Part shown: one piece after another, positions 16,112 through 27,064 of the stretch
Layout: each line of letters begins with the position of its first letter
Numbering within the stretch: the first letter of the stretch is position 1
DNA from: Nocardioides_C sp963700955
GTDB lineage: Bacteria; Actinomycetota; Actinomycetes; Propionibacteriales; Nocardioidaceae
Length of the DNA: 64,000 bases
Direction: 5' to 3'
Assembly (NCBI GenBank): GCA_963700955.1
Contig: CAVOZH010000004.1
Span: 496,001 to 560,000, forward strand
The notes under the pieces: model-generated
What the model saw: only the letters and a program-made list of their open reading frames with translations
Told to the model about the DNA's origin: nothing
Database searches by the model: none
Translations under genes and position numbers: made by a program

Positions 16112-17159
16112 GTCCTACACCGCTCGGGTGGTCGAGGTGATCCCGGAGACCGAGGACGCGCACTCCATCGTGCTCGAGGTCGCCGACGCGGACTGCTTCG
16201 CCTACAAGCCGGGTCAGTTCCTCACCGTCGCAGTGCCGAGCGACCGCACCGGCACCGTCGCCCGCTGCTACTCCCTGTCGAGCGCCCCGCACGAGACGGA
16301 CCTGCTCAAGATCACGGTGAAGCGGACCATGGAGGGCTACGGCTCCAACTGGATCTGCGACAACGTCTCGCCCGGCCATGAGCTGCGCGTGCTGCCCCCG
16401 AGCGGCATCTTCACGCCCGCCGACCTCGACGCCGACCTCCTGCTCCTTGCAGGTGGGAGCGGGATCACGCCCGTGATGTCGATCGCGAAGTCGGCGCTGA
16501 CGCAGGGCGCCGGCAAGGTCGTGCTGCTCTATGCCAACCGTGACGAGCGGTCCGTGATCTTCGCACGGGAGCTGACCGAGCTTGCGGAGAAACACCCCGA
16601 CCGCTTCGTGGTCGTGCACTGGCTCGAGAGCGTGCAGGGCCTGCCGACGCCGGCGCACATGCGGGCCTTCGCCGAGCACTTCTCCACCTACGACGCCTTC
16701 GTCTGCGGGCCGGGTCCGTTCATGAGCGGCGTGGTCCAGGCACTGAAGGACCTCGGCTTCCCGCGCGAGCGGCGGCACCAGGAGAAGTTCGTCTCGCTCG
16801 GCGGCAACCCGTTCGGCGACGAGGTCGAGGACACCACACCGGAGGCGGAGGACGAGGGCGCCGAGGAGGAGGGTCGTACGACGGCCGCGACGCTCGTCGG
16901 CGAGCTCGACGGGCAGTCCTTCGAGTTCGACGACTGGCCTGCAGGCAAGCCGCTCCTCGACCACCTCCTCGCCAAGGGACTCCAGGCGCCGTACTCCTGC
17001 CGCGAGGGCCAGTGCAGCGCCTGCGCCTGCCGGATCCTGGAGGGCGAGGTCACGATGAGGCACAACGAGGTGCTCGACGACGAGGACCTCGCCGACGGCA
17101 TCCGCCTGGCGTGTCAGTCGGTGGCCGTCTCCGACAAGGTCCGCGTCAGCTACGAGTAG
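16104..17159 (+). CDS. kshB: 3-ketosteroid 9alpha-hydroxylase, ferredoxin reductase component
   Basis: 351 aa class IA-type reductase. The FAD domain has RCYSLSSAPHE, the NAD domain LLLLAGGSGITPVMS and VCGPGPFM, and the C-terminal plant-type [2Fe-2S] domain has Cys299, Cys304, Cys307 and Cys337 (CREGQCSACAC, then LACQS). An acidic linker of about 25 residues (EDTTPEAEDEGAEEE) separates the last two domains. It passes electrons from NADH through FAD and the cluster to KshA. Starts inside the end of the upstream small gene; last gene of the operon. Confidence 0.93.
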   Translation: MAESYTARVVEVIPETEDAHSIVLEVADADCFAYKPGQFLTVAVPSDRTGTVARCYSLSSAPHETDLLKITVKRTMEGYGSNWICDNVSPGHELRVLPPSGIFTPADLDADLLLLAGGSGITPVMSIAKSALTQGAGKVVLLYANRDERSVIFARELTELAEKHPDRFVVVHWLESVQGLPTPAHMRAFAEHFSTYDAFVCGPGPFMSGVVQALKDLGFPRERRHQEKFVSLGGNPFGDEVEDTTPEAEDEGAEEEGRTTAATLVGELDGQSFEFDDWPAGKPLLDHLLAKGLQAPYSCREGQCSACACRILEGEVTMRHNEVLDDEDLADGIRLACQSVAVSDKVRVSYE

Positions 17160-17216
17160 GGTCCAGCGCGCTCCGTCAGGGCTCGAGGTCCCGTCGCGCC
17201 GGCACGGCCAAATCGC

Positions 17217-17519
17217 GTGCGCTCGACGCCACGACCCGTCACGATCGTCGACGTGAACGACAGCGACCTGAGCTCGAACGTCCCGACCTGGTCGAGTGAG
17301 GAGTTCCTCGCCGAGGTTGAAGTGTGGGTGGAGGAGGCGGCGGGTGCCGCCGGCCTCGTCCTCACCGGCGAGCGGGAGCAGCCCCACGTGCGGCCATGGT
17401 CGAGCGCCATCCGCTTCGGCACCGACGGCGGTGACCTCTGGTTCAAGGTGAACGGCGCCGGCACCCGTCACGGAGGGCACGCGATGCCTACCTGGCTCCT
17501 CGAGCTCCTGGAGTCCTGA
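17217..17519 (+). pseudogene. Truncated phosphotransferase-like ORF
   Basis: A 100-codon GTG-start ORF (an alternative GTG is at 17253). The stretch PTWSSEEFLAEVEVWV and PWSSAIRFGTDGGDLWFKVNGAG resembles the N-terminal beta-sheet of APH-like kinases, where the lysine in WFKVNG would bind ATP. The reading frame then ends in GGHAMPTWLLELLES with no HGD catalytic loop. It looks like an internal or 3' deletion of a phosphotransferase gene. No good ribosome-binding site is visible. It could alternatively be a short free-standing protein. Confidence 0.4.
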
Positions 17520-17544
17520 CCGGCTCCGAGACGACGGCCAGGTC

Positions 17545-17892
17545 TCAGTTGGTCACGCAGACCTGTTTCCGGTCGACCTGGAGGCGCTTTTGGACCACCC
17601 GCACGTCGGTGACGATCTGGTACGGCCGACCGGCGCAGTCGGCGTCGCCCAGGTTGGAGGCCGGAGGCTTCGCCGCTCGCGCCGCTTTGCCCGCGGGTCC
17701 TGCGGGTCCCGCCGGGCCGACGTCGCCGTCCCGCCCGTCGGCGCCGTCCTGCCCGGCAGGGCCGGCGAGGCCTGTGGCCCCCTGAGGGCCCCGGAAGTTC
17801 TCGGCGAACACGTTCACCGCAGCGAACGCACCGAGGAACCCGAAGACCAGCGCGACAACGGCGGTGACGGCCAGCGTCGAAAGCTTCCCCAT
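17545..17892 (-). CDS. Small membrane-anchored collagen-like protein
   Basis: 115 aa from ATG at 17892. One N-terminal transmembrane helix (LAVTAVVALVFGFLGAFAAV) is followed by a run of about eleven Gly-x-y triplets (GPQGATGLAGPAGQDG, then GDVGPAGPAG), then an Ala/Lys-rich hinge and a C-terminal module with two cysteines (DADCAGRPYQIVTDV and KQVCVTN) that could form a disulfide. Collagen-like repeats normally trimerise, so a short surface stalk is plausible. No signal cleavage site is obvious. Function is unknown; the gene stands alone next to an MBL-fold gene. Confidence 0.75.
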   Translation of the reverse strand: MGKLSTLAVTAVVALVFGFLGAFAAVNVFAENFRGPQGATGLAGPAGQDGADGRDGDVGPAGPAGPAGKAARAAKPPASNLGDADCAGRPYQIVTDVRVVQKRLQVDRKQVCVTN

Positions 17893-17952
17893 GCCTGAAC
17901 GGTACGGCCCGACAGGTCCCGAAGTGGGCGGTTTGACCAAGGAAGGAGGGGT

Positions 17953-18609
17953 TCACCAGCCCCGCGCGCGCCACTCCTGCAGGTGCGGGCGCTCGACGCC
18001 GAGGGTCGAGTCGTCGCCGTGGCCGGGGTAGAACCAGGTCTCGTCCGGGAGCCGGTCGAACACCTTGGTGGAGACGTCGTTGACGAGGGAGGTGAAGTCC
18101 TCCGGGGACCAGGTCTTGCCGACCCCGCCGGGGAACAGGGAGTCCCCGGTGAACAGGTGCGGCGTGCCTGCCGGGTCGTCGTACAGCAGGGCGATGGATC
18201 CGGGGGTGTGGCCGACGAGGTGGATCACCTCGAGCTCGCACTCCCCGACACGGACCTTGTCACCGTCGGAGACCGGCCGGTCCACGCGGACAGGGAGCTC
18301 GGGTGCGTCCTCCTTGCCGGCGATCGTCTCGGCGCCGGTGGCCGCGACGACGTCCGCGAGGGCGCGGTGGTGGTCCCAGTGCTGGTGGGTCGTCACCACG
18401 CGGGCCAGCCCGTCCGGGCCGACCATCCGCAAGATCGCGGGCGCGTCTGCGGCCGCGTCGATGAGCAGCTGCTCGTCCGTGGACCGGCAGCGCAGGAGAT
18501 AGACGTTGTTGGCCATCTGCTCGTCCACCGCGAGCTTGGTGATGATCAGCTTCGCGAGCTCACGCGTCTCGGCAGGGGCACCGGGCTTCACCTTGCCGTG
18601 GTAGGTCAT
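17953..18609 (-). CDS. MBL-fold metallo-hydrolase (glyoxalase II-like)
   Basis: 218 aa. The metal motif THQHWDHH, a second histidine in HLVGHTPGS, the bridging aspartate in LFTGDSLFPGG and the last histidine in YPGHGDD give a complete di-metal site. Size and motif spacing fit hydroxyacylglutathione/mycothiol-type hydrolases. It is 7 nt downstream of a mycothiol-type MDMPI gene on the same strand, so a mycothiol thioester substrate is plausible but inferred. This pair commonly sits beside uvrA in actinobacteria. Confidence 0.85.
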   Translation of the reverse strand: MTYHGKVKPGAPAETRELAKLIITKLAVDEQMANNVYLLRCRSTDEQLLIDAAADAPAILRMVGPDGLARVVTTHQHWDHHRALADVVAATGAETIAGKEDAPELPVRVDRPVSDGDKVRVGECELEVIHLVGHTPGSIALLYDDPAGTPHLFTGDSLFPGGVGKTWSPEDFTSLVNDVSTKVFDRLPDETWFYPGHGDDSTLGVERPHLQEWRARGW

Positions 18610-18616
18610 CCGATGG

Positions 18617-19351
18617 TCATCTCCATTTCGCGAGGGACGGCAGGACGTCGGAGTCCGACGTTAGCCCAGAGCCGTCACCTCGGCCGATGACCCACCAGGC
18701 GAGGTCGCAGGAACGGCCCTCGATCGTGGCGCCTTGCCCCTGGACGCCGTACTTCCACACGCCGCCGGTGTCCGTGGAACGCAGCACCATGGCCGGACCG
18801 TCGGCCCGGTCGTCCACCACACGGGAGAGGAGCAGGTCGCAGAAGGCGGTGTCCCAGTCGGCGCGGGTGAAGCCGCAGTCGAGGTCGGCGTGGTGCACCT
18901 GGACCTCGATCAGGCGACGGCTGGCGATGTCGCGCGCGGGGAAGGGCACGCCACCCGGCGCTCTCGCGACCATGGCGTCCTCGTGGGCCACGTCGAGCTC
19001 GTTGATCGCCTGCACGAACCTGCCGGCGGCAGCCGAGGCGTCCACCCGCAGGTCGTGGGCCGAACGGCCGGCGCCCGCCTCGATGTCGGCGTCACGCCGC
19101 TCCTGCGACTCGTACATGTAGTGCGGCTCGCCCGACTCGGCCCAGTGCAGCAGGTTGCAGAACGCATCCGCGTTGCGGGCGAGGTGGGTGACGACGTGCC
19201 CCCGGGTCCAGCCCGGCAGGAGCGAAGGAGCGCGCATGTCGTCGTCGGCCAGATCGCTCAGGGCGCCGAGGTAACGGGTGCTGGCGACGACCATCTCGAC
19301 GAGGTTGGGGATGGCGAGGGAACCGGTGGTGCTGCCGGTGGTGGTATCCAT
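18617..19351 (-). CDS. Maleylpyruvate-isomerase-family mycothiol-dependent protein
   Basis: 244 aa. The N-terminal DinB-like four-helix domain contains LPGWTRGHVVTHLARNADAFCNLLHWAESGE, the conserved histidine-bearing helix of the MDMPI family, and HHADLDCGF is a second conserved segment. The C-terminal part (about 160-240) is the usual small alpha/beta domain. The family includes mycothiol-dependent isomerases and many proteins of unknown substrate. Divergent from uvrA; a LexA box lies between them, closer to uvrA. Confidence 0.82.
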   Translation of the reverse strand: MDTTTGSTTGSLAIPNLVEMVVASTRYLGALSDLADDDMRAPSLLPGWTRGHVVTHLARNADAFCNLLHWAESGEPHYMYESQERRDADIEAGAGRSAHDLRVDASAAAGRFVQAINELDVAHEDAMVARAPGGVPFPARDIASRRLIEVQVHHADLDCGFTRADWDTAFCDLLLSRVVDDRADGPAMVLRSTDTGGVWKYGVQGQGATIEGRSCDLAWWVIGRGDGSGLTSDSDVLPSLAKWR

Positions 19352-19400
19352 GGACCTATCATCCGCCGGGGTGTCGGCTTGTGCTACCGGATAGGATGTG

Positions 19401-19414
19401 CGAACACTTGTTCG
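19401..19414. promoter_or_regulatory. LexA (SOS) box upstream of uvrA
   Basis: CGAACACTTGTTCG is a perfect CGAAC-N4-GTTCG dyad, the SOS box of Gram-positive bacteria. It lies 56 nt before the uvrA GTG and 4 nt after a possible -10 element TAGGAT (19392-19397), where a repressor would block transcription. Confidence 0.85.
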
Positions 19415-19469
19415 AAACCGGTCTCGGGGACCCTGGGGCCGCCCACCACACTTTCAGACGAGGGACTCT

Positions 19470-22448
<2,979 letters not shown>

Positions 22449-22503
22449 GCCGTCCTTCGGCGAAACGCTGCACGAGGCCACCTGCAGGCGTGAGACTGCG
22501 GAC

Positions 22504-23475
22504 GTGACAACCTCGCCCTTTCAGACGGCTGCCTGGCGGGCGGCCGCGGTGGAAACGGGTCGGTACGTCGACGCCTCGATCAGCGTGACCAGGGCCGGAC
22601 GTGACCTCGTCCTGCCCGCTCTGAGGCGGCGTCGTCCCGCGGCGCCGCCTGCACCCATGGTCAGCTCCATGCCTCTCGGATGGGGGTTCGGAGGTCTGGT
22701 CGTCCCGGGTGGCGGCGTGACGGGGGCTGACGTCGACGCGACGGTCGCGGAGCTCGCCCGCACCGGAGCGGCCGCCGCGAACTTCCGGCCACCGCCGGAG
22801 CAGGACGCGGCTTTCGCGGGTTCGGGTGTCTCGTGGAGCCGGGTCACGCAGAACCACTCCTACGAGCTGGACCTGGAGCACGGGTGGCCGACCGTCTCAC
22901 GAGCGTTCGCGTCCTCGGTGCGGCGTGCCGCCCGCAAGGCCGAGAAAGCCGGCGTCGTGGTCGAGCGGCGAACGGACCTCGCCGCGGCCGAGGAGTTCTA
23001 CCGCCTCTACCGCCTGTCGGTGATGCGCTGGGCCGGTCAGAGCCGGATGCCGAGATGGCTGGTGGCAGCCCGTGCCCGCTACGTCGAGCCGATTCGCAAG
23101 TACCACGCCGTCCTCTCGCAGATGGGCGACGACTGCGGCATCTGGCTCGCGCACCACGGTGGTGTGGCGGTGGCTGCGATCGTCGTTCTGGGGCACCAGG
23201 GGGAGCACGCGTACTGGCGCGGCGCCATGGACGCCGAGCTCGCGGGGCCGGTGCGGGCGAACGACCTGCTTCATGTCTCCGCGATCGAGCACGCCTGCGC
23301 CACGGGCGCACACCGCTACGCCATGGGGCTGACCGCGCCTGGTTCAGGGCTGGCCCGGTTCAAGAGCGGGTTCGGCGCGCAGCCGAAGGTCAGTCACGAG
23401 TACGTGCTGGCAACACCGTTGCGGTGTCGGCTGCGAGACGCGGCCGATTGGGCGCGGGCACGAGAGGCGCGCTGA
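22504..23475 (+). CDS. FemAB/GNAT-like acyltransferase of the surface polysaccharide cluster
   Basis: 323 aa, GTG start. The second half has the BioF2/FemAB-like GNAT core: SSVRRAARKAEKAG, FYRLYRLSVMRW, GVAVAAIVVLGH, AYWRGAMDAEL, ANDLLHVSAIEHA and LARFKSGFGA, the last being the conserved KxxFG-type motif. Such proteins transfer acyl or aminoacyl groups, often onto a polysaccharide or lipid-linked sugar. It is the first gene after uvrA and shares 86 nt at its 3' end with the opposing flippase gene. Substrate unknown. Confidence 0.78.
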   Translation: MTTSPFQTAAWRAAAVETGRYVDASISVTRAGRDLVLPALRRRRPAAPPAPMVSSMPLGWGFGGLVVPGGGVTGADVDATVAELARTGAAAANFRPPPEQDAAFAGSGVSWSRVTQNHSYELDLEHGWPTVSRAFASSVRRAARKAEKAGVVVERRTDLAAAEEFYRLYRLSVMRWAGQSRMPRWLVAARARYVEPIRKYHAVLSQMGDDCGIWLAHHGGVAVAAIVVLGHQGEHAYWRGAMDAELAGPVRANDLLHVSAIEHACATGAHRYAMGLTAPGSGLARFKSGFGAQPKVSHEYVLATPLRCRLRDAADWARAREAR

Positions 23476-24715
23476 CCGTCACGTGGCGACGGCCGGACAC
23501 GAGAGCAGCAGCCAGCACCACGCTCTCCGTGAGGAGCCAGCAGCCGGCTACGGCCACGGACCCGCCATCGAGGTGCAGCACCACGGCCGACGTGCCGAGC
23601 ATCAGCGCGCAGGCCAGCGCCTGGAGCCGGACGACCGTCGCGACGCGTCGCTGGACTCGGAAGTGCGCCAGCTGTAGCAGGAGGAACAACCGGGGGAGCG
23701 CTGCCAGGCAGAGCACCACCACGGCCCACCGGGCCTGGACGTACTCGGGTCCGAAGACCCGGAGCAGGGGGACGGCGAAGAACGAGATGCCCACGACCAC
23801 CGGCAGCAGCAGCAGTGTCGCTCTCCGCGTGGCTGCTCGACGGTAGGTGTCCACGGCGTCCTGCTGCGCGGAACCCTCCACGAGGAAGGACGAGGCGGTG
23901 CCTGTCGCGATGAAGTCCAGGGCGGCGCTGAGGGTCCAGGCGATGAAGAAGACGGCGCTCTCCTCAGGCCCCGCCAGAGCGATGACCAGCAGCGGAAGCG
24001 CTGTCGTCGAGCTGTGCGAGAGCAGAGTCCCGACGTAGTCGCCCCCGACGAACCTCACCATGGTGCGGGCGGCGGGCATGTTCTCGTCGGGCTCGGCCAC
24101 GGCCGTCCGAGGCAGCAGTCGCCTGAAGATCAGCCAGTTGACCGGGATCAGCATCACGATCATCGACCCCACCCAGGAGACGAGGATCCCCGACGTGGCG
24201 ACGGATGCGAGTGCGATCAGGAGCGCCAGCTTGAAGACGCCGAACACGAGGTTCTCGACCGGCACCCACAGCGTCGCGCGGATTCCGGTGAGAACTGCGT
24301 CCTGGAGCGCGAAGACCACCCAGACGACGACGCCTGCGACGAAGAGCAGAGACAAGAAACCCGAGTCGGTGAGGAAGCGAAGCTGGCTGGAGAACTGCGG
24401 TGCAGCGAGAAGGAACACCCCCGAGGCCAGGAAGGCGGCGCATGCGGCCACCCCGTAGCTCGCGAGCACCAGGTGCCGCTCCCGTCCACGTGAGACCGGG
24501 AGGAAGCGCATCAGGCCGACGGAGAGGTTGAGCTGCGAGGCGTTGCAGACCAGCAACATCGCGGCGACCGCCGCCGAGGCGCGGCCCACGGTCTCTGTGT
24601 CGTACACCCTCGCGGCCACGGCCCAGTACGCCATGCCGAGTGCCGAGGTCATAACAGTGGCCGCCATCAATGCATACGCATTTCTGAACAGAATTCGGTT
24701 CCCCATGTTCCCCAT
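23390..24715 (-). CDS. Oligosaccharide flippase, Wzx-like (MOP superfamily)
   Basis: 441 aa with about twelve hydrophobic segments. The N-terminus (RNAYALMAATVMTSALGMAYW AVAARVYDTETVGRAS) is the typical Wzx/RfbX-type start, and the spacing of helices fits MOP-family lipid-linked oligosaccharide flippases. The C-terminal 29 residues are polar and lie antisense to the end of the FemAB-like gene. Two possible ATG starts are 9 nt apart at 24715 and 24706. It likely moves undecaprenyl-linked repeat units across the membrane; it is divergent from the main biosynthetic operon. Confidence 0.83.
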   Translation of the reverse strand: MGNMGNRILFRNAYALMAATVMTSALGMAYWAVAARVYDTETVGRASAAVAAMLLVCNASQLNLSVGLMRFLPVSRGRERHLVLASYGVAACAAFLASGVFLLAAPQFSSQLRFLTDSGFLSLLFVAGVVVWVVFALQDAVLTGIRATLWVPVENLVFGVFKLALLIALASVATSGILVSWVGSMIVMLIPVNWLIFRRLLPRTAVAEPDENMPAARTMVRFVGGDYVGTLLSHSSTTALPLLVIALAGPEESAVFFIAWTLSAALDFIATGTASSFLVEGSAQQDAVDTYRRAATRRATLLLLPVVVGISFFAVPLLRVFGPEYVQARWAVVVLCLAALPRLFLLLQLAHFRVQRRVATVVRLQALACALMLGTSAVVLHLDGGSVAVAGCWLLTESVVLAAALVSGRRHVTVSAPLVPAPNRPRLAADTATVLPARTRD

Positions 24716-25083
24716 GTAGATAATCGTGCACGCCGCCCGGAACCGGCGCCACCGTTCTGCACATTTCTAACAAAGATCGCGCTTTCGATTTTGTACGGTT
24801 TCGTATCGATGGGGCTTTTGCGCGGTTCGCGAAGAAGTTGCCGGGCGGGCCCCGTAAAACACTGCCCATCCAGCCTGCGTGGCACCACCTAGCAGCGCCG
24901 ATAGTCCATGTGTGCATGGGGTTTACTCAATGTTGGTCAAGTCCGTTCACACGAGCCGACCCCCCGATGCAGCATGTGACAATCAATGTGTCCGAGATAT
25001 TGCGGGGACACCGGTTTTGGGGGAACGAAACCGCTCCGCGCTTTCTTGGACGGCCAAGTAATGTTTGCATTGGGGGCTTCATC
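24716..25083. other. A+T-richer divergent control region of the glycan cluster
   Basis: No gene is supported here. The base composition drops to roughly half G+C, unlike the surrounding DNA. Two dyads stand out: CTTGG-ACGG-CCAAG at 25045-25058 and CGGTTT-N10-AAACCG at 25012-25033, both within 75 nt of the first glycosyltransferase start. They could be operators, leader hairpins or both. The region must hold promoters for the flippase and for the long plus-strand operon. Confidence 0.6.
25045..25058. promoter_or_regulatory. Dyad CTTGG-N4-CCAAG
   Basis: A perfect 5+5 inverted repeat located 26 nt before the glycosyltransferase start codon. A transcription-factor site or small RNA hairpin is possible; no known regulator is recognised. 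Confidence 0.4.
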
Positions 25084-26142
25084 GTGGAATCGATCAACGC
25101 TGCCGTAAACCGCCATTCCGGCGTAAACAATATCGGCGACGTCATGGCTTACCGCCGCGCACGACGCAACCTGGTGGCGCCCCGGGTGAGTGTCGTCGTT
25201 CCGACGCGCAACGAGGCAAGCAACCTGCCGCTCGTCTTCAGTCGCCTGCCCGTGGACATCTACGAAGTCGTGGTGGTGGACGGCCGCTCGACCGACGGCA
25301 CCGTGGAGGTGGCGCGCACGCTGCGGCCAGACGTCCGGGTCGTCGAACAGCGCGGGAAGGGCAAGGGCGACGCGCTCGCCCTCGGCTTCATGCACGCACA
25401 GGGCGACATCGTCGTCACCCTCGACGCTGACGGCTCAGCCGACGCAGCTGAGATCCCCCGCTTCGTCGCGGCCCTGGTCGCCGGCGCGGACTTCGCCAAG
25501 GGCTCGCGCTTCCTCCACGGGGGCGGCAGCGCGGACATCACCGGCATCCGCAGTATGGGGAACAAGGCCCTCTGTGCCGTGGCCAACCGTGCCTACGGTG
25601 CTCACTTCACCGACCTCTGCTACGGCTTCAACGCCTTCTGGATCGACTGCCTCGACCACCTGAGCGCACCATGGCCGTGGTACGGCTCGGCGGCGTCCGA
25701 GGCGGAGTTCGGCACGGGCTTCGAGGTCGAGACCGTGATCAACGTGCGCTCGGTGAAGGGTGGACTCGTCGTCTGGGAGGTGCCGAGCTTCGAGTGCCGG
25801 CGACTGCACGGCGCGAGCAACCTCCACGCCATCCGCGACGGGCTGCGCATCGTCCGCACCCTGTGGCGCGAGAGCCCGGGACGTGCCGCCCGGCAGGCGA
25901 GGCTCAGTGGCTCGCCGCAGGGCATGCGCGACGGCCTGCTCCCCACGCAACGTGAGGAGGGGCTGCCGGCGAGGCCGAGCGCACCCTGGGCCGTCATCCC
26001 GGAGCAGCTGCGCCAGGAGTACGCGCCGTTCGTGGTGGTCGCTCCCGAAGGCGCGAGCTCGGCTCTTGCGTACGAGCCGGCCCGGGTGCCGGCGTCCGCC
26101 GAGTCGCACGAGTCCGCGGTAGGCGCCGACCATGTTCGGTGA
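25084..26142 (+). CDS. Family 2 glycosyltransferase (DPM/GT2-like)
   Basis: 352 aa from GTG at 25084, which follows TTGGGGG; the frame stays open further upstream but through the A+T-rich control region. GT-A motifs are RVSVVVPTRNEASNLP, VVVVDGRSTDGT, GKGKGDALALGF and the metal site DADGS (Asp114-x-Asp116). No transmembrane segment follows, so it is a soluble or peripheral inverting transferase like dolichyl-phosphate mannose synthases. First gene of the co-directional run to 36788; overlaps the next gene by 11 nt. Sugar donor unknown. Confidence 0.85.
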   Translation: MESINAAVNRHSGVNNIGDVMAYRRARRNLVAPRVSVVVPTRNEASNLPLVFSRLPVDIYEVVVVDGRSTDGTVEVARTLRPDVRVVEQRGKGKGDALALGFMHAQGDIVVTLDADGSADAAEIPRFVAALVAGADFAKGSRFLHGGGSADITGIRSMGNKALCAVANRAYGAHFTDLCYGFNAFWIDCLDHLSAPWPWYGSAASEAEFGTGFEVETVINVRSVKGGLVVWEVPSFECRRLHGASNLHAIRDGLRIVRTLWRESPGRAARQARLSGSPQGMRDGLLPTQREEGLPARPSAPWAVIPEQLRQEYAPFVVVAPEGASSALAYEPARVPASAESHESAVGADHVR

Positions 26143-27064
26143 CTCGTCAACCGAGTCCACGAGCGTCGTCATCTGTTGCTACACCATGGACCGTTGGTCC
26201 GACCTCACGGCTGCCGTGGCCGAGGTGGGACGCCAGTCGCATGGCGAGGCGGAGATCGTCGTCTGCGTGGACCACAACCCCGACATGTTCCGGTGCGCGC
26301 GGGAGCACCTTCCCGACGCGACGGTGATCGAGAACGACCAGCAGCCGGGCCTGTCCGGTGCTCGGAACTGCGCGGTGGAGCACGCCACCGGCGACGTGGT
26401 CGTCTTCCTCGATGACGACGCCATCCCGGAGCCGGGGTGGCTCGAGGCGCTGACCGAGCCGTTCGCCGACGGCCGGGTCGCAGCCGTGGGCGGAAGCGCG
26501 ACGCCGTCGTGGCCGAAGCACCGGCCGACCTGGTTCCCGTCGGAGTTCGACTGGGTGGTCGGGTGCAGCTACCTCGGGCTCCCGGTCCTGCGGGCTCCGG
26601 TACGCAACGTGATGGGCTGCAACATGGCGTTCCGGCGTGACGTCTTCGCCTCGGGACTGCGGTTCTCGCCGATGGTGGGCAGGACCGGAGCCAACACCTA
26701 CGGGTGCGAGGAGACCGAGCTCTGCATCCAGGTACGCCGACGCTGGCCGGAGGCGCACATCGTGCTCGAGCCCAGGTCGGTCGTCCATCACAGGGTGCCC
26801 TCCAGCCGCTGCTCGTGGTCCTACTTCGCTCGGCGTTGCTACGCCGAGGGAAGGTCGAAGGCCCTCGTCTCCAGCCTGGTCGGACCGCAGGACGCCCTCA
26901 GCAGCGAGTGGGAGTACACGCGCCGGACCCTGCCGAGGGGTGTCGGCCGGGGAGTCCGCGACGCGGTCGCCGGCGAGCTCAGCGGGCTCGGGCGTTCGGC
27001 CGCCATCATGGCCGGCCTCGCCATGACGTCCTTCGGCTACCTCCGGGGGAGGTACGTCGGATGA
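26132..27064 (+). CDS. Family 2 glycosyltransferase
   Basis: 310 aa. GT-A fold: STSVVICCYTMDRW, GLSGARNCAVEHATGDVV and the metal-binding VFLDDDAIPEPGW (Asp94-96). Later ETELCIQVRRRWPEAHI is the acceptor-side ED-type motif of rhamnosyl/galactofuranosyl-like transferases. The short C-terminal hydrophobic patch (AAIMAGLAMTSFGYL) could touch the membrane. Overlaps both neighbours (11 nt upstream; ATGA with the deacetylase), so translation is coupled. Confidence 0.85.
   Translation: MFGDSSTESTSVVICCYTMDRWSDLTAAVAEVGRQSHGEAEIVVCVDHNPDMFRCAREHLPDATVIENDQQPGLSGARNCAVEHATGDVVVFLDDDAIPEPGWLEALTEPFADGRVAAVGGSATPSWPKHRPTWFPSEFDWVVGCSYLGLPVLRAPVRNVMGCNMAFRRDVFASGLRFSPMVGRTGANTYGCEETELCIQVRRRWPEAHIVLEPRSVVHHRVPSSRCSWSYFARRCYAEGRSKALVSSLVGPQDALSSEWEYTRRTLPRGVGRGVRDAVAGELSGLGRSAAIMAGLAMTSFGYLRGRYVG

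Noticed and set aside
24838..25083. N-terminal extension of the first glycosyltransferase back to 24838
   Set aside because: The frame is open but runs through A+T-rich DNA with dyads, and a better ribosome-binding site precedes the GTG at 25084.
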